Below are positions 7,590 through 16,880 of a DNA stretch of 64,000 nt, one piece after another. This stretch comes from an uncultured Acetatifactor sp. (lineage in GTDB: Bacteria > Bacillota > Clostridia > Lachnospirales > Lachnospiraceae), in assembly GCA_910583845.1 (NCBI GenBank), contig CAJUAB010000001.1:1-64000 (forward strand), in the 5' to 3' direction. Each line of letters starts with the position of its first letter. The first letter of the stretch is position 1. The notes below the pieces were generated by a model. It saw only the letters and a program-made list of their open reading frames with translations. It searched no databases and was not told the DNA's origin. Position numbers and translations under genes: made by a program.

Positions 7590-10016
7590 TTATACCACCA
7601 TCCATTTTTCAAATTCCGGTATGGGCACCGGCTTGGAGAACACATACCCCTGAGCCTTGTCATAACCGTAACTGCGCAGAAATTCCACCTGCTGCCGGGT
7701 CTCCACGCCCTCAAAAATAATATCCTTGCCCGCGGCCCGCACCAGCTGGCCGATCCGATTGATGTATTGCTGTTCCTGATCCGTCTCGTAATGGTCGATA
7801 AAGCTCTTGTCCACCTTGACGATATCCACGTTGGCGTCTACCAGCATCCCCAGAGATGAATAACCGATGCCAAAGTCATCCATTGCGATCTTGAGCCCGC
7901 TTTCCCGCAGCTGCGTCATCTGTTTTACCATGCCCATGGGATTGCCGGAAATGCAGCTCTCCGTAACCTCGATCTCTATATACTCCGGTTCCACTTCATA
8001 CTCCCTGAGCATCTCCAGAACCTTGTCTCCGAAGTGCTGATCCCGGAAGTGAACCCTGGAAAAGTTCACGGATATGGGAACCCGCTGTCTTCCCTCCTCC
8101 TTCCAGCGTTTCAGGCAGGCAAGAACCTGACGGAACACACAGAAGTCCACATTTACGATATATCCCACTTCCTCCAGCACGGGAATGAACTGATCCGGAT
8201 ACTTGAAGCTCCCGTCGGCGTTGTGCCATCTGACCAGCGCCTCGGCTCCCACCACATCCCCTGTGCGCATGGAAAACTTGGGCTGCAGGAAGGCCTCCAC
8301 CTCCCCCTTGTCTATGGCGTCATGGATGCTTGCCACCACATTGATCTTTTCCGCCCGGGTGCGCCGCAGACGATCCGTATATACCATCACATGATTCAGA
8401 TAATCTTCCTTGATGACCTTTCTGGCATGATTGGCGGCGTCAATCATTGTGAAGATCTCCGCCTCCGGATTGTCTATGTAATACAGTCCCGCCCGCACCT
8501 GCAAATCTCCCATGGGATATCTGTGCAGCAGATAATCCGAGAAGCGGCTTACGGACTGGCGAACCTCCTCCTCTATGGCCTCCCGGCTCTCTCCCGTCAC
8601 CAGTATCACAAAGCGGTCCGCGTACACTCTGCCGCAGATACAGCGCTTGGCGTTCATATACCGGAGCCATCTGGCCATATCCTTCAAAAGCTGGTTTCCC
8701 TCACTGTATCCGAAATTTTCGTTCAGATAGGCAAAATTGCTCACATCCATATAGACCATGGCATAAACCAGTTCAGGGTCGCACTGGTACAGAGCCCGGC
8801 GCACCTCCTTCTGAAATGCGCCATAGTGATATAGGCCCGTCAGTTCATCCCGCCTCAGGGACTCGATATGCTCCTGGTTCTGGCGGTTCTGGAACCGCAG
8901 CGCCACAAAGGCGCCGATCACCCTGCCGAGCTGGATCAAGGTATTCAGCTCCCTGTCCGGAACCTGCTCCACCGGCCGATGCCTGCTGCAGGTCACATAA
9001 CCGATGGGATGTCCGTTGCTGTACAGCAGCAGATTGATAAAGCTGCCGATACCTTTCTCGTGAAAAAAGGCCATATCCCTTTCCGAATAGCCGCCCTTTT
9101 CCACATCACAGGTCAGATTGATGCCGTCCTTGTCAAAACCCGAAAAGAAATCGTCCCAGTCATCCAGGGTATTGATGGACTCCGGGTTAGGTACGACGCC
9201 CTCTCCGCGGCGCCATCTGTTGGACACCATGGTACTGTTGTCCTCAATAAATTCCGATATCAGAACCTCGTCATAGGCAAAATGCCAGCCGATCTGTTTG
9301 GCCAGCATATCCAGACTGCTGTCCAGATCAGAGGTGTTCGACAGCAGGCTCACGGCAAAGGCGATGAAATTGCCGTTATATTGGAACAGCTTCTCCTCCT
9401 CCGTCCTCTCGCCCATCAGGCTCTCATCCGCCGACACCGCCTCGTCAGCCATACTTTCCCCGTACACCGCACAGGGAATCTTGTTCCGCAGTGCATACAT
9501 CACCGCCTTGCCGGCGCAGAGCAAAATTTGTTTCAAGTCCCTCTCATGGGCGGGCACATGACAGACTCCCACCGTCACTCTGCACCGCAGCTTTTCCCTG
9601 CGCCCGAAATATCTGCTCTGCAATTCCTGCTGAACCAGACAGGCGCGGCTTTCCACCTTCCCGATGTCTTCGTCCCGCACAAACGCCATCATGGCATCCT
9701 TGCCCAGCCGGCAGAGCACCGCCCCATCCTGCGCTTTGAAAAAGCGCCGCCACAGGGCCGCCTGATTCTCCAGCACCGCCATGGCAAACGCAAAACCGTA
9801 TTCAGCTGTCAACTGTGAAAGATTGCCGATATGCAGCATGACCACATGATAGACGCCCTGAGGGACCTCCCCCATCATCCGATTGATTTGTTCCTTAGCG
9901 GCAGAAAAAGTACAAAGGGCTGTCAGAATGTCCTGATCGTCCTTTCTCTCATCCCGCCGGTCCTCCAGACCCGAATTTCTGTCCACTTGTATTATTTCCC
10001 TCATAACTCTCTCCAT
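7590..10016 (-). CDS. Cyclic-di-GMP phosphodiesterase: two degenerate GGDEF domains, sensor region, EAL domain
   Basis: An 808-residue cytoplasmic protein. Order: a GGDEF-like domain (about 50-190, signature GKDAM), a GAF-like sensor region (about 210-370), a second GGDEF-like domain (about 385-545, signature YADRF), and an EAL domain (about 560-805). The EAL residues are complete: EALVRW, SVNFSRVHF, IEVTESC, MDDFGIGYSS, VKVDKSF, EGVET and QGYVFSKP. It should therefore hydrolyse c-di-GMP, while both GGDEF domains should be inactive as cyclases. Two starts are possible: 10016, or 10004, which follows GGAGAG. A perfect promoter lies at 10051-10079. Confidence 0.93.
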   Translation of the reverse strand: MERVMREIIQVDRNSGLEDRRDERKDDQDILTALCTFSAAKEQINRMMGEVPQGVYHVVMLHIGNLSQLTAEYGFAFAMAVLENQAALWRRFFKAQDGAVLCRLGKDAMMAFVRDEDIGKVESRACLVQQELQSRYFGRREKLRCRVTVGVCHVPAHERDLKQILLCAGKAVMYALRNKIPCAVYGESMADEAVSADESLMGERTEEEKLFQYNGNFIAFAVSLLSNTSDLDSSLDMLAKQIGWHFAYDEVLISEFIEDNSTMVSNRWRRGEGVVPNPESINTLDDWDDFFSGFDKDGINLTCDVEKGGYSERDMAFFHEKGIGSFINLLLYSNGHPIGYVTCSRHRPVEQVPDRELNTLIQLGRVIGAFVALRFQNRQNQEHIESLRRDELTGLYHYGAFQKEVRRALYQCDPELVYAMVYMDVSNFAYLNENFGYSEGNQLLKDMARWLRYMNAKRCICGRVYADRFVILVTGESREAIEEEVRQSVSRFSDYLLHRYPMGDLQVRAGLYYIDNPEAEIFTMIDAANHARKVIKEDYLNHVMVYTDRLRRTRAEKINVVASIHDAIDKGEVEAFLQPKFSMRTGDVVGAEALVRWHNADGSFKYPDQFIPVLEEVGYIVNVDFCVFRQVLACLKRWKEEGRQRVPISVNFSRVHFRDQHFGDKVLEMLREYEVEPEYIEIEVTESCISGNPMGMVKQMTQLRESGLKIAMDDFGIGYSSLGMLVDANVDIVKVDKSFIDHYETDQEQQYINRIGQLVRAAGKDIIFEGVETRQQVEFLRSYGYDKAQGYVFSKPVPIPEFEKWMVV

Positions 10017-10050
10017 TATCCGCCTTCAGAGGATAATTTTACCTGCCATC

Positions 10051-10079
10051 ATTATACGCCCGGACCATGGACTTGTCAA
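10051..10079 (-). promoter_or_regulatory. Consensus sigma-A promoter of the EAL gene
   Basis: TTGACA (10079-10074), a 17-base spacer and TATAAT (10056-10051) on the minus strand: every consensus base is present. It sits in the 63-base gap after the MATE gene. Confidence 0.85.
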
Positions 10080-11468
10080 CTAAATGATTCGGTTGTGAAT
10101 CCAGCGCCCGCTGAAAAACCGCAGGGCAAAAATCACGCTCCGCAGGGCCCAGTCCGCGAACATTCCGTACCAGACCGCCATGGGCCCCATATTGTATACC
10201 CTCACCAGGAAAACGCACAGAGCCACCCGCATACACCACATGGTCAGAGTGGAGGTAATCATCGTAAACTTCACGTCTCCCGCCGCCCGCAGTCCATACG
10301 CCGGGATAAAGGCAAACGCCCACAGCAGCGGTTTGGCGATGGTGATGGCGATGACCATCCGCCAGCACATTTCCGCGCTCTCCGGCTCCATGCCCGCCAG
10401 ATCCAGCACCGGTCCGGTGACCGCCAGCACCAGCAGACAGGAAACCAGAATCCCCGCCATTCCTATAAATGTACACTTTACCACATAATATCTGGCCTCT
10501 TCCCTTCTGCCCGCACCGATGGCCTGCCCCACCAGCGTCATCAGACAGATGCCCGTGCCCACGCCGAATATGCCGTTGACCATCTCCATGATATTAGTCA
10601 TGGCCTGGGCGGCGATGGCCACGGTACCCATGGCGGAAACCGTTGACTGGATGGCCAGCTTGCCGAACTGGAACATGCCGTTCTCCACGCCGGAGGGAAT
10701 GCCGATGGCCAGGATCTTCCAGATCATGGGCATGTCCGGACGGATTTTCAGGTAGTGATTCACCACCACCGGCTGGGCGGGCCTGCGCAGAAACGCCAGC
10801 ACCAGAACGGCGCAGAAAGCCCTGGACGCCAGAGTTGACAGCGCCGCCCCCTCCACGCCCATCTGAAAGCCAAAGATCAAAACCGCGTTCCCTCCCACAT
10901 TGAGCAGGTTGGAGATCACGGATATCTTCATGGGAAAGCGGGAATTGCCGCCCGCCCGGAAAAAGGCGGCTCCCGCGTTGAACAGCGCCAGAAAGGGATA
11001 GGAAACCACCGACAGTAGAAAATATTTTTCCGCGTTTGCCATGACCCCCGGCTCAATCCTGCCAAACACAAGCCGAAGCAGCGGGCCGCGCAGACACAGC
11101 CCCAGCAGCATCACCGCAAGGGAGATTACCAGCACGGTCAGGATCACCTGCCTCGCCGCCCGGTTGCAGCCCTCCCGGTCCCTGTTCCCCAGATACTGGG
11201 AACAGATAATGGAGGCCCCCGCCGCCATGGCGGAAAAAATCTGTATCACCAGATTGTTGATGGAATCCACCAAAGATACGGCGGAAATGGCTTCACTTCC
11301 CACATTGCTGACCATCATGGTATCCACCATGCCCATCAGGGAATTCAGCAGCTGCTCCACCACGATAGGAATGAGCAGCGCCACCAGCGCACCGGTAGGA
11401 TACAACATATTCTCTCTGTCAATCCGGCTGCTGTCATACAGCCGCTTTTTGATCCCCATGATTCGCAT
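10080..11468 (-). CDS. MATE-family efflux transporter
   Basis: A 462-residue polytopic membrane protein with about twelve hydrophobic segments in two homologous halves, as in the MATE/NorM family that exports drugs and metabolites against Na+ or H+. Typical pieces are ALLIPIVVEQLLNSLMGMVD, the polar PFLALFNAGAAFFRAGGNSR loop and the second-half GVGTGICLMTLVGQAIGAG. The substrate cannot be told from sequence. Its stop lies 63 bases before the EAL gene, which has its own promoter. A GC-rich hairpin occurs in its leader (11527-11553). Confidence 0.93.
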   Translation of the reverse strand: MRIMGIKKRLYDSSRIDRENMLYPTGALVALLIPIVVEQLLNSLMGMVDTMMVSNVGSEAISAVSLVDSINNLVIQIFSAMAAGASIICSQYLGNRDREGCNRAARQVILTVLVISLAVMLLGLCLRGPLLRLVFGRIEPGVMANAEKYFLLSVVSYPFLALFNAGAAFFRAGGNSRFPMKISVISNLLNVGGNAVLIFGFQMGVEGAALSTLASRAFCAVLVLAFLRRPAQPVVVNHYLKIRPDMPMIWKILAIGIPSGVENGMFQFGKLAIQSTVSAMGTVAIAAQAMTNIMEMVNGIFGVGTGICLMTLVGQAIGAGRREEARYYVVKCTFIGMAGILVSCLLVLAVTGPVLDLAGMEPESAEMCWRMVIAITIAKPLLWAFAFIPAYGLRAAGDVKFTMITSTLTMWCMRVALCVFLVRVYNMGPMAVWYGMFADWALRSVIFALRFFSGRWIHNRII

Positions 11469-11526
11469 ACATCCACTTCTCCGCTTTCTCTTTTGGGGCC
11501 TGCGTCCGGCCCTGCTCCCGGTATCG

Positions 11527-11553
11527 CAAAAGGCGGGCCCCTCCGCCTTTTTT
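11527..11553. terminator. GC-rich hairpin with flanking A/T runs in a divergent intergenic region
   Basis: AAAGGCGG and CCGCCTTT flank a GCCCCT loop, with T runs on both strands. It lies between the starts of divergent genes, so it may be a leader attenuator of the MATE mRNA rather than a 3' terminator. Confidence 0.5.
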
Positions 11554-11618
11554 TGTGTGACATTCCGGGAAAACTATGTTATACTGCATTTTGATCACAC
11601 ATTCCAAGGAGGCACTTT

Positions 11619-12293
11619 ATGGCTGGCACTGTCACACATCTGGTCATCGCGGACCGGCTGCTGCAACCCCTGCAAATCAAAAATCCCGCCCTGTTCTACT
11701 GCGGCAACCTGGCGCCGGATGCCATCATGGCCCGAAAAAACTATCAACGGGAGATGAAACGGCACACCCATTTCAAGGATAATATCCGCTTGAGTGACCT
11801 GCATCTGCCGGAATGTTACCAGGCTTACCGCCGCGCTTTCCATGCGTTTGCCCGGCGCTTTCTGCGGCCCGGCGCACCGGACTATGAGCTGTATCTGGGC
11901 TATGTGACCCATATACTGGCGGATGAGGTCTTCATCCTGACTCTGCGGGATGCCCATGCCCGAAAGCTGTCAGACGAAGGCAGAAATCCCGATGACCCGG
12001 AATATTTCACCGCCTTTGGCCGGGACGTGGATCACAACGACTGGCGGCTGGTAAGAGAATATCCCTTCCGCTGCCCCATGCCCGACATCCTGCTGACAGA
12101 GCAGGACTACGAAATCCCCGGCTACATCACCCGCGAAGAATTACAGGACAGCAAGGCTTTTATTATCCGGAAAAATTTTCTGACCCCTCACGGGGAATGC
12201 AACACGGACGTTTTTCCCTATGAGGAAAATCAGACCTTTATCCAGAACGCCTGCTATTACATCCAGAAGGCGATCAGGGACTGCACCTGGTAG
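11619..12293 (+). CDS. Zinc-dependent phospholipase C-like protein
   Basis: A 224-residue soluble protein resembling the zinc-dependent phospholipase C / S1-P1 nuclease fold. The opening (GTVTHLVIADRLL), YCGNLAPDAI, KRHTHFKD and GYVTHILADE give the spaced His and Asp residues expected of the trinuclear metal site. There is no signal peptide, so a housekeeping esterase or unknown hydrolase is as likely as a secreted enzyme. The ATG follows AAGGAGGCACTTT, and a TATACT -10 box lies about 40 bases upstream. Its end overlaps the convergent membrane-protein gene by 37 bases. Confidence 0.6.
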   Translation: MAGTVTHLVIADRLLQPLQIKNPALFYCGNLAPDAIMARKNYQREMKRHTHFKDNIRLSDLHLPECYQAYRRAFHAFARRFLRPGAPDYELYLGYVTHILADEVFILTLRDAHARKLSDEGRNPDDPEYFTAFGRDVDHNDWRLVREYPFRCPMPDILLTEQDYEIPGYITREELQDSKAFIIRKNFLTPHGECNTDVFPYEENQTFIQNACYYIQKAIRDCTW

Positions 12294-14332
12294 TACAGGG
12301 CGGGATTGGCGTTCTGTATGGCGTCCTCACTGTGGGCAAAGATCCGCAAAAAGGCGGACAGCAAGGTCACGACACAGGCCGCGGCCACCAGCCTTTGCAG
12401 GCCGCGGCAGTTCTGTCCCCCTCTCTCCAGTCTGTCATAACATGCCAGTATGACCATCGCGGAGGCAATCATGCCGACCCACACAAAATCTCCGAAATAC
12501 CGTGTCAGAAGACCCGCCATCTGCGCGTCCGTCACCGCCAGCGCAACCATCATCCATTGAAAAATCCATACCAGGCAGCGACATCCGCGGTCCTCAAACA
12601 ATTTTCTTTCAGCCATCCCATAGAAGCCAAAACACAGCACCGGAAACAGCCACAGCACGCCCCCCACCATCATCTCCGACAGAGTCAGCCCCTGATAGAC
12701 CGTCTCCACCCGGAAATCCTCCAGAAACGGGAAAACGGCACTGATTCTGGGCGGCTGCAGCAAGTAGGAAAAGATCCCCAGGGCGCACCTCCCCCACACC
12801 CAGCCCCTGTGCGTCATATCGTTGGTAGTCAGATTATAGTTGGCGCCGAAATCCCATACGGAGCCAAACCGGACGGCATTGTACCACATGATCCCCGCCG
12901 CTGCCGCCGCCAGGGGCAGACACAGGGCCAGGGTCTTGCCCAGGCTTTTTCCCGTGAACAGTTTCCGGTCCCGGAACACCGCCCGGCCAAGCAGCACCGG
13001 CCCGGCCGCCAGCGTCAGAAGCAGCTGCGGTCTGCATCCGGCAATCAGCCCAAGGCACAGAGACCCTGCCCCCAGCTGCCAGGCCCCGGGTTCCCCCTGC
13101 CCCCCTGCGCCGGTCCAGAAGCCCAGCCCCCAGACGCCGCAGACAATTCCCGCCATGATAGGCACCAGATAGAAGTCCGGCTTATAGACGGCATACCCAA
13201 GGCAGCTGGCGGCCCCCATAGTCACGGTCAGCAGCAGATAGAGAATATAGGGAGTCCGGGGAAACCACCGCCGCACGATCTGCCACAGCAGAAAGGCCGT
13301 CCCCGCCAGCAGCAGCCCCCCCAGAAGAAAAACGCAGTCCACATGGGGAAGATGCCTGCCGGTGAACACATAGAAGGGCAGATAGAAAAGCAGTACCGGC
13401 ACTATGCCGAAATATACATAATAGCGGCCCCCATAATAGGCGTGATCCCATTTGAAATCTCCATATCCCAGCCCCGCCGCCGCTCTGGCCGCCGGGTCGT
13501 AGGGATTCTCCACGCCCAGCAGAGCGGGCTCCCCTCCCAGATCCACACGGCCCTCCAGCAGCGCCTCTGTCAGCCGGTAATACTGCTGCTGATGCTCCAT
13601 GTACTCCGGCCAGGCCAGAGCCTGCGTATTCCATTGCAGCATCCTGTGAAAAAACAGCAGCTGTAAGACAATACAAGCCGCCACAAACAGCTGCTGCCTC
13701 CCTCTGGTCAGATCTGTCCGCAGCTCATAGCAGCGGCTGCCCGGGCGCAGCAGCCAGAGGCCATACAGCCCGGCAGTGAGTAGCAGAACCCGCCGCCAGG
13801 AGAAGAAAAGAGGAACAACGGCATTGATCTTTATGGCGTCTCTGGCAATCCGGGCTCCCTGCAACCCCTGGATTACCACCCGGAGCCCGCGTACATCCTT
13901 GCCGAAGTGCAGCCGCAGATGCTGGCTGGGGCCCACATCTCCCCGCACGGTGCGGGACGGTGCCCACAGCCAGACGGCATTGGCCTCGTCCACTGCCGCC
14001 ACCGAGAGAATCGCCTGCTGCCCCGCCTCCAGGGAAAAGGACAAAAATGCCGCCGGTCCACGGATGCCCGAGAACTCTATCACCGCTTCCTCCCCGCTTA
14101 TCACATAACAGTCCTCCAGGACGTCCAGCCCATAGAGACTGCGCGTCGCATTCTCCACCGGAGTATACAGCAGAGATTCCCAATGCTTGTAATTGAAGAG
14201 AAATACCTCGCAGAGCAGTAAAAGCAGCGCTATCCCTCCGGGGACAAGCGCTTCTCTCCCGCCCCGGCCCCGCCGATATTTCCGCCTCTCCTCGCCCTCT
14301 TTTTCCACCACCATATCCCGCAAGCCCCCCAT
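12257..14332 (-). CDS. Large polytopic membrane protein, glycosyltransferase-C-like
   Basis: About 690 residues with roughly eleven hydrophobic segments. A first membrane anchor (residues 30-48) is followed by an outside domain of about 130 residues, then a multi-spanning block. The layout resembles GT-C type membrane glycosyltransferases and the YfhO-like proteins encoded next door, but I see no decisive catalytic motif. The start lies inside the 3' end of the upstream gene (overlap about 100 bases); ATG at 14332 or 14314 are both possible. It is the last gene of a PHP-HIT-membrane protein operon. Confidence 0.7.
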   Translation of the reverse strand: MGGLRDMVVEKEGEERRKYRRGRGGREALVPGGIALLLLLCEVFLFNYKHWESLLYTPVENATRSLYGLDVLEDCYVISGEEAVIEFSGIRGPAAFLSFSLEAGQQAILSVAAVDEANAVWLWAPSRTVRGDVGPSQHLRLHFGKDVRGLRVVIQGLQGARIARDAIKINAVVPLFFSWRRVLLLTAGLYGLWLLRPGSRCYELRTDLTRGRQQLFVAACIVLQLLFFHRMLQWNTQALAWPEYMEHQQQYYRLTEALLEGRVDLGGEPALLGVENPYDPAARAAAGLGYGDFKWDHAYYGGRYYVYFGIVPVLLFYLPFYVFTGRHLPHVDCVFLLGGLLLAGTAFLLWQIVRRWFPRTPYILYLLLTVTMGAASCLGYAVYKPDFYLVPIMAGIVCGVWGLGFWTGAGGQGEPGAWQLGAGSLCLGLIAGCRPQLLLTLAAGPVLLGRAVFRDRKLFTGKSLGKTLALCLPLAAAAAGIMWYNAVRFGSVWDFGANYNLTTNDMTHRGWVWGRCALGIFSYLLQPPRISAVFPFLEDFRVETVYQGLTLSEMMVGGVLWLFPVLCFGFYGMAERKLFEDRGCRCLVWIFQWMMVALAVTDAQMAGLLTRYFGDFVWVGMIASAMVILACYDRLERGGQNCRGLQRLVAAACVVTLLSAFLRIFAHSEDAIQNANPALYYQVQSLIAFWM

Positions 14333-16425
14333 GTCAATCCTGATACCAGCTCCGCCCCGCGGAAATACCAGAAACCTTTATACCGCAGTTCCACCTGCGT
14401 CGTCCCCTCCCGCAGAACGACCCGCGCCACATGGTTGTCTCCATCCGTCACCTCCAGACGGCGTCCCTGACTGTCCCTGGCCTCATATCCCCCGTAGTAC
14501 AGCAGGGGAACCTCCACCCAATCTCCTGCCTGGGCATTTTGCACTTGCAGGCTGATCCCGGTACCACGCTTATCATACCCCGTGAGTTCCACACTGCCTC
14601 CGGTAATATAGCGTCCCGCCGTCAGTAAGCTCCTGTCCGTTCCCCAGGGAAAATATTCGCCGTCATATCCCGGGGAAGCGTAAGTGTCCACTGCCCTCCC
14701 CGGTTTCAGAGCCGCTCCCAGCTCCGTGGTATAGGCGCTTCCCCACTGGATAAATGCCAGGCTGCACAGTCCCAGCACCGCCCAGGCCGCGGCCCTTCTC
14801 TCCCGTTTTTCACGCCGGGCCAGAATCCCCGCCGCCGCCATGCAGAACATGGGGGAAGCCAGACTTAAAAAGCGCCAGGGCATCTGCACCGTCCCGCAGA
14901 AAGCATTGATCAGGGGAACGCGCTGGAGCAGCCGCCAGGGGAACAACGTGCTGGCCATAAAGAGCAGCGCGCACCCCATTCCCGTCATCACGCCGTAAAA
15001 ACGCCCCGCAGTCCCTTTTTCTCTTTTTCCCAGCAGAAAACAGCCCACGCAGACCAACAGCGCGCCGGTAACGCCCACCCCCAGCGACAGGGACATATTG
15101 CCCTGCAATCCCTGTTCCAGCAGCTGGGAATGTCCGAAGCTGGTATTGAAAACATTAAAAAACTCTGTGGGAAATATGGCATTCTGGTAAAACTCCGTAT
15201 TTTCCGGGGTATGCCTGATGGACAGATCCTCCCCCAGATAGTAGGTCAGAAACGCCGCCAGATACCATATATTCAAGAGAAGCGTAAGAATCCCGGCCTT
15301 CACGAAGCCCAGAGCGCGCCGCTTCCTGACAAAAGCCCGGGGATAGACCGCCGCCGTCGCCACTATGGCCAGAACCGCGAATACCGTGCTGATGACATGG
15401 GACTGGAGAATGCCGCTGCACCCCAGGGCAAGCACCCACCATTTCCGCTCATCCCCGGCCAGCAGCAGATACAGTCCATACAGAAGCACCGGGAAAAATA
15501 CCATGGCCAGCGCTTCCCCGATGGCCGCCCTGTGATAGAGATTGATCATCCGCCAGGTTGACAATGTGTACAGGACCGACGCCAGAAGTCCCGCGTAACG
15601 GGAACCGGAAATCCCCCTGGCGCAGACATACATAATCCATGCCGTCCCGGCGTTTATCAGAATCAGGAACGTATGGTACGCCATCACGGGTGATGCCCCC
15701 AGCAGCCGCAGAAACGCCGGAAAATACAGAAAAAGCTCCGGATATACGCTGGACGAGATATATCCGTAGCCATTGTTGTGCGTGGGATGCAGCCTTACGG
15801 GAAACTGTCCTGAAAGCAGGCCGTCTTTAATTCCCTCTATCCGGTACAGGTGAAAATTCAGATCATGCCCCGGCCCCACCATACCGTAGAAAAGGGGATA
15901 GCTGGCCAGCAGAGTGATACCCAGCAGGACACAGAACACGAAAACATCTGCACCGCCTCCCCTCTCCGGACGCAGTGCCTGCCGCCGGACCAGCCCCAAT
16001 GCAAACACCAGCGCGGCGATGCCCAGACTCAGCAGAAAGCCGTCACTGTAAATGGGCCCGCCCCGGGCAGTCTCCAATTCCAGCGAGACCAGCACCCCTT
16101 CCTTCCAGCCATGGAAAATCACATTGCTCTCGTCCTTCTCCAGACAAAGCTCCAGCAGTTCCCCCGCATTGCCTGCCCCCAGCAGGCGGCCCTCGCCGTT
16201 TTGCACCACCACCGGACCATATCCGTCAATCAGCACACGATACTCACCCCGGGGCAGGGACAGCCGGGGCGAATAACTCTGCCAGGCCTCCCCCGCCGAC
16301 GCGGCTTCCAGAGCCAGTCCCGTCTGCATCCTATGCCCGCCATATGTATTCATAAGTAGCAATACCAGCACCGCCGCAGACACAGCCAGTGCCGGTATCC
16401 ATCCCTTTTTCATGCCATTTTCCAC
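14230..16425 (-). CDS. Membrane protein with 6-pyruvoyl-tetrahydropterin-synthase-related domain (YfhO-like)
   Basis: 731 residues: an N-terminal anchor, an outside domain of about 100 residues, then a multi-spanning core. The motif region GMVGPGHDLNFHLYRIEGIK, followed by a loop with YGYISSSVYPELFLYFP, matches the PTPS-related membrane domain family, relatives of YfhO and GT-C glycosyltransferases; acidic residues in the first outside loop would be catalytic. It may build a cell-surface glycan, but the substrate is unknown. GTG at 16425 or ATG at 16413 (with GGTGG) could be the start. Seventeen bases separate it from the HIT gene. Confidence 0.78.
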   Translation of the reverse strand: MENGMKKGWIPALAVSAAVLVLLLMNTYGGHRMQTGLALEAASAGEAWQSYSPRLSLPRGEYRVLIDGYGPVVVQNGEGRLLGAGNAGELLELCLEKDESNVIFHGWKEGVLVSLELETARGGPIYSDGFLLSLGIAALVFALGLVRRQALRPERGGGADVFVFCVLLGITLLASYPLFYGMVGPGHDLNFHLYRIEGIKDGLLSGQFPVRLHPTHNNGYGYISSSVYPELFLYFPAFLRLLGASPVMAYHTFLILINAGTAWIMYVCARGISGSRYAGLLASVLYTLSTWRMINLYHRAAIGEALAMVFFPVLLYGLYLLLAGDERKWWVLALGCSGILQSHVISTVFAVLAIVATAAVYPRAFVRKRRALGFVKAGILTLLLNIWYLAAFLTYYLGEDLSIRHTPENTEFYQNAIFPTEFFNVFNTSFGHSQLLEQGLQGNMSLSLGVGVTGALLVCVGCFLLGKREKGTAGRFYGVMTGMGCALLFMASTLFPWRLLQRVPLINAFCGTVQMPWRFLSLASPMFCMAAAGILARREKRERRAAAWAVLGLCSLAFIQWGSAYTTELGAALKPGRAVDTYASPGYDGEYFPWGTDRSLLTAGRYITGGSVELTGYDKRGTGISLQVQNAQAGDWVEVPLLYYGGYEARDSQGRRLEVTDGDNHVARVVLREGTTQVELRYKGFWYFRGAELVSGLTWGACGIWWWKKRARRGGNIGGAGAGEKRLSPEG

Positions 16426-16442
16426 CCGTATTGCCTTTTCTT

Positions 16443-16862
16443 CTACAGATTCTCCTTGATCCTGCGGATCATCTCTTCATACTCCGCGTCTGTCAGATAT
16501 ACCTTGCCGGGATTCATCTGGAAAGTGCCGCCCCACTCGTCGCCGCCTACATACTTGGGACACAGGTGCATGTGCAGATGACAGCCGGTATCCCCATAAG
16601 CGCCGTAATTGAGCTTATCGGGGTGAAAAGCGCGGTGGATGGCGTTGGCCGCATGAGCCACATCCGCCATAAACAGGTTCCTCTGTTCCTCGCTGATATC
16701 CACGATCTCACTGACATGGTCCCTGTACGCCACAATACACCTGCCCGGCTTACTCTGCTCCTTGAACAGAATCAGGCTGCTGACCTGGAGGTCACAGATA
16801 AAGATCCCAAACTTCTCCAACAATTCGCCTCTCATACAGTATCCGCAATTCTCGTCTTTCAT
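16443..16862 (-). CDS. HIT-family nucleotide hydrolase
   Basis: A 139-residue histidine-triad protein. The catalytic HxHxH motif is CHLHMHLCPKY near residue 95, and the upstream nucleotide-binding part includes KPGRCIVAYRDH. Family members hydrolyse dinucleoside polyphosphates or AMP conjugates. An N-terminal CGYC pair could bind zinc. The start has AAGGAG seven bases before ATG. It lies 18 bases after the PHP phosphatase gene and 17 before the membrane protein gene, so all are probably one transcript. Confidence 0.9.
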   Translation of the reverse strand: MKDENCGYCMRGELLEKFGIFICDLQVSSLILFKEQSKPGRCIVAYRDHVSEIVDISEEQRNLFMADVAHAANAIHRAFHPDKLNYGAYGDTGCHLHMHLCPKYVGGDEWGGTFQMNPGKVYLTDAEYEEMIRRIKENL

Positions 16863-16880
16863 AATGCACTCCTTTTTTTG

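Noticed and set aside
12332..16359. Long plus-strand open frames opposite the two membrane protein genes
   Set aside because: Proline/histidine/arginine-rich, lacking ribosome sites; typical shadows in G+C-rich DNA.
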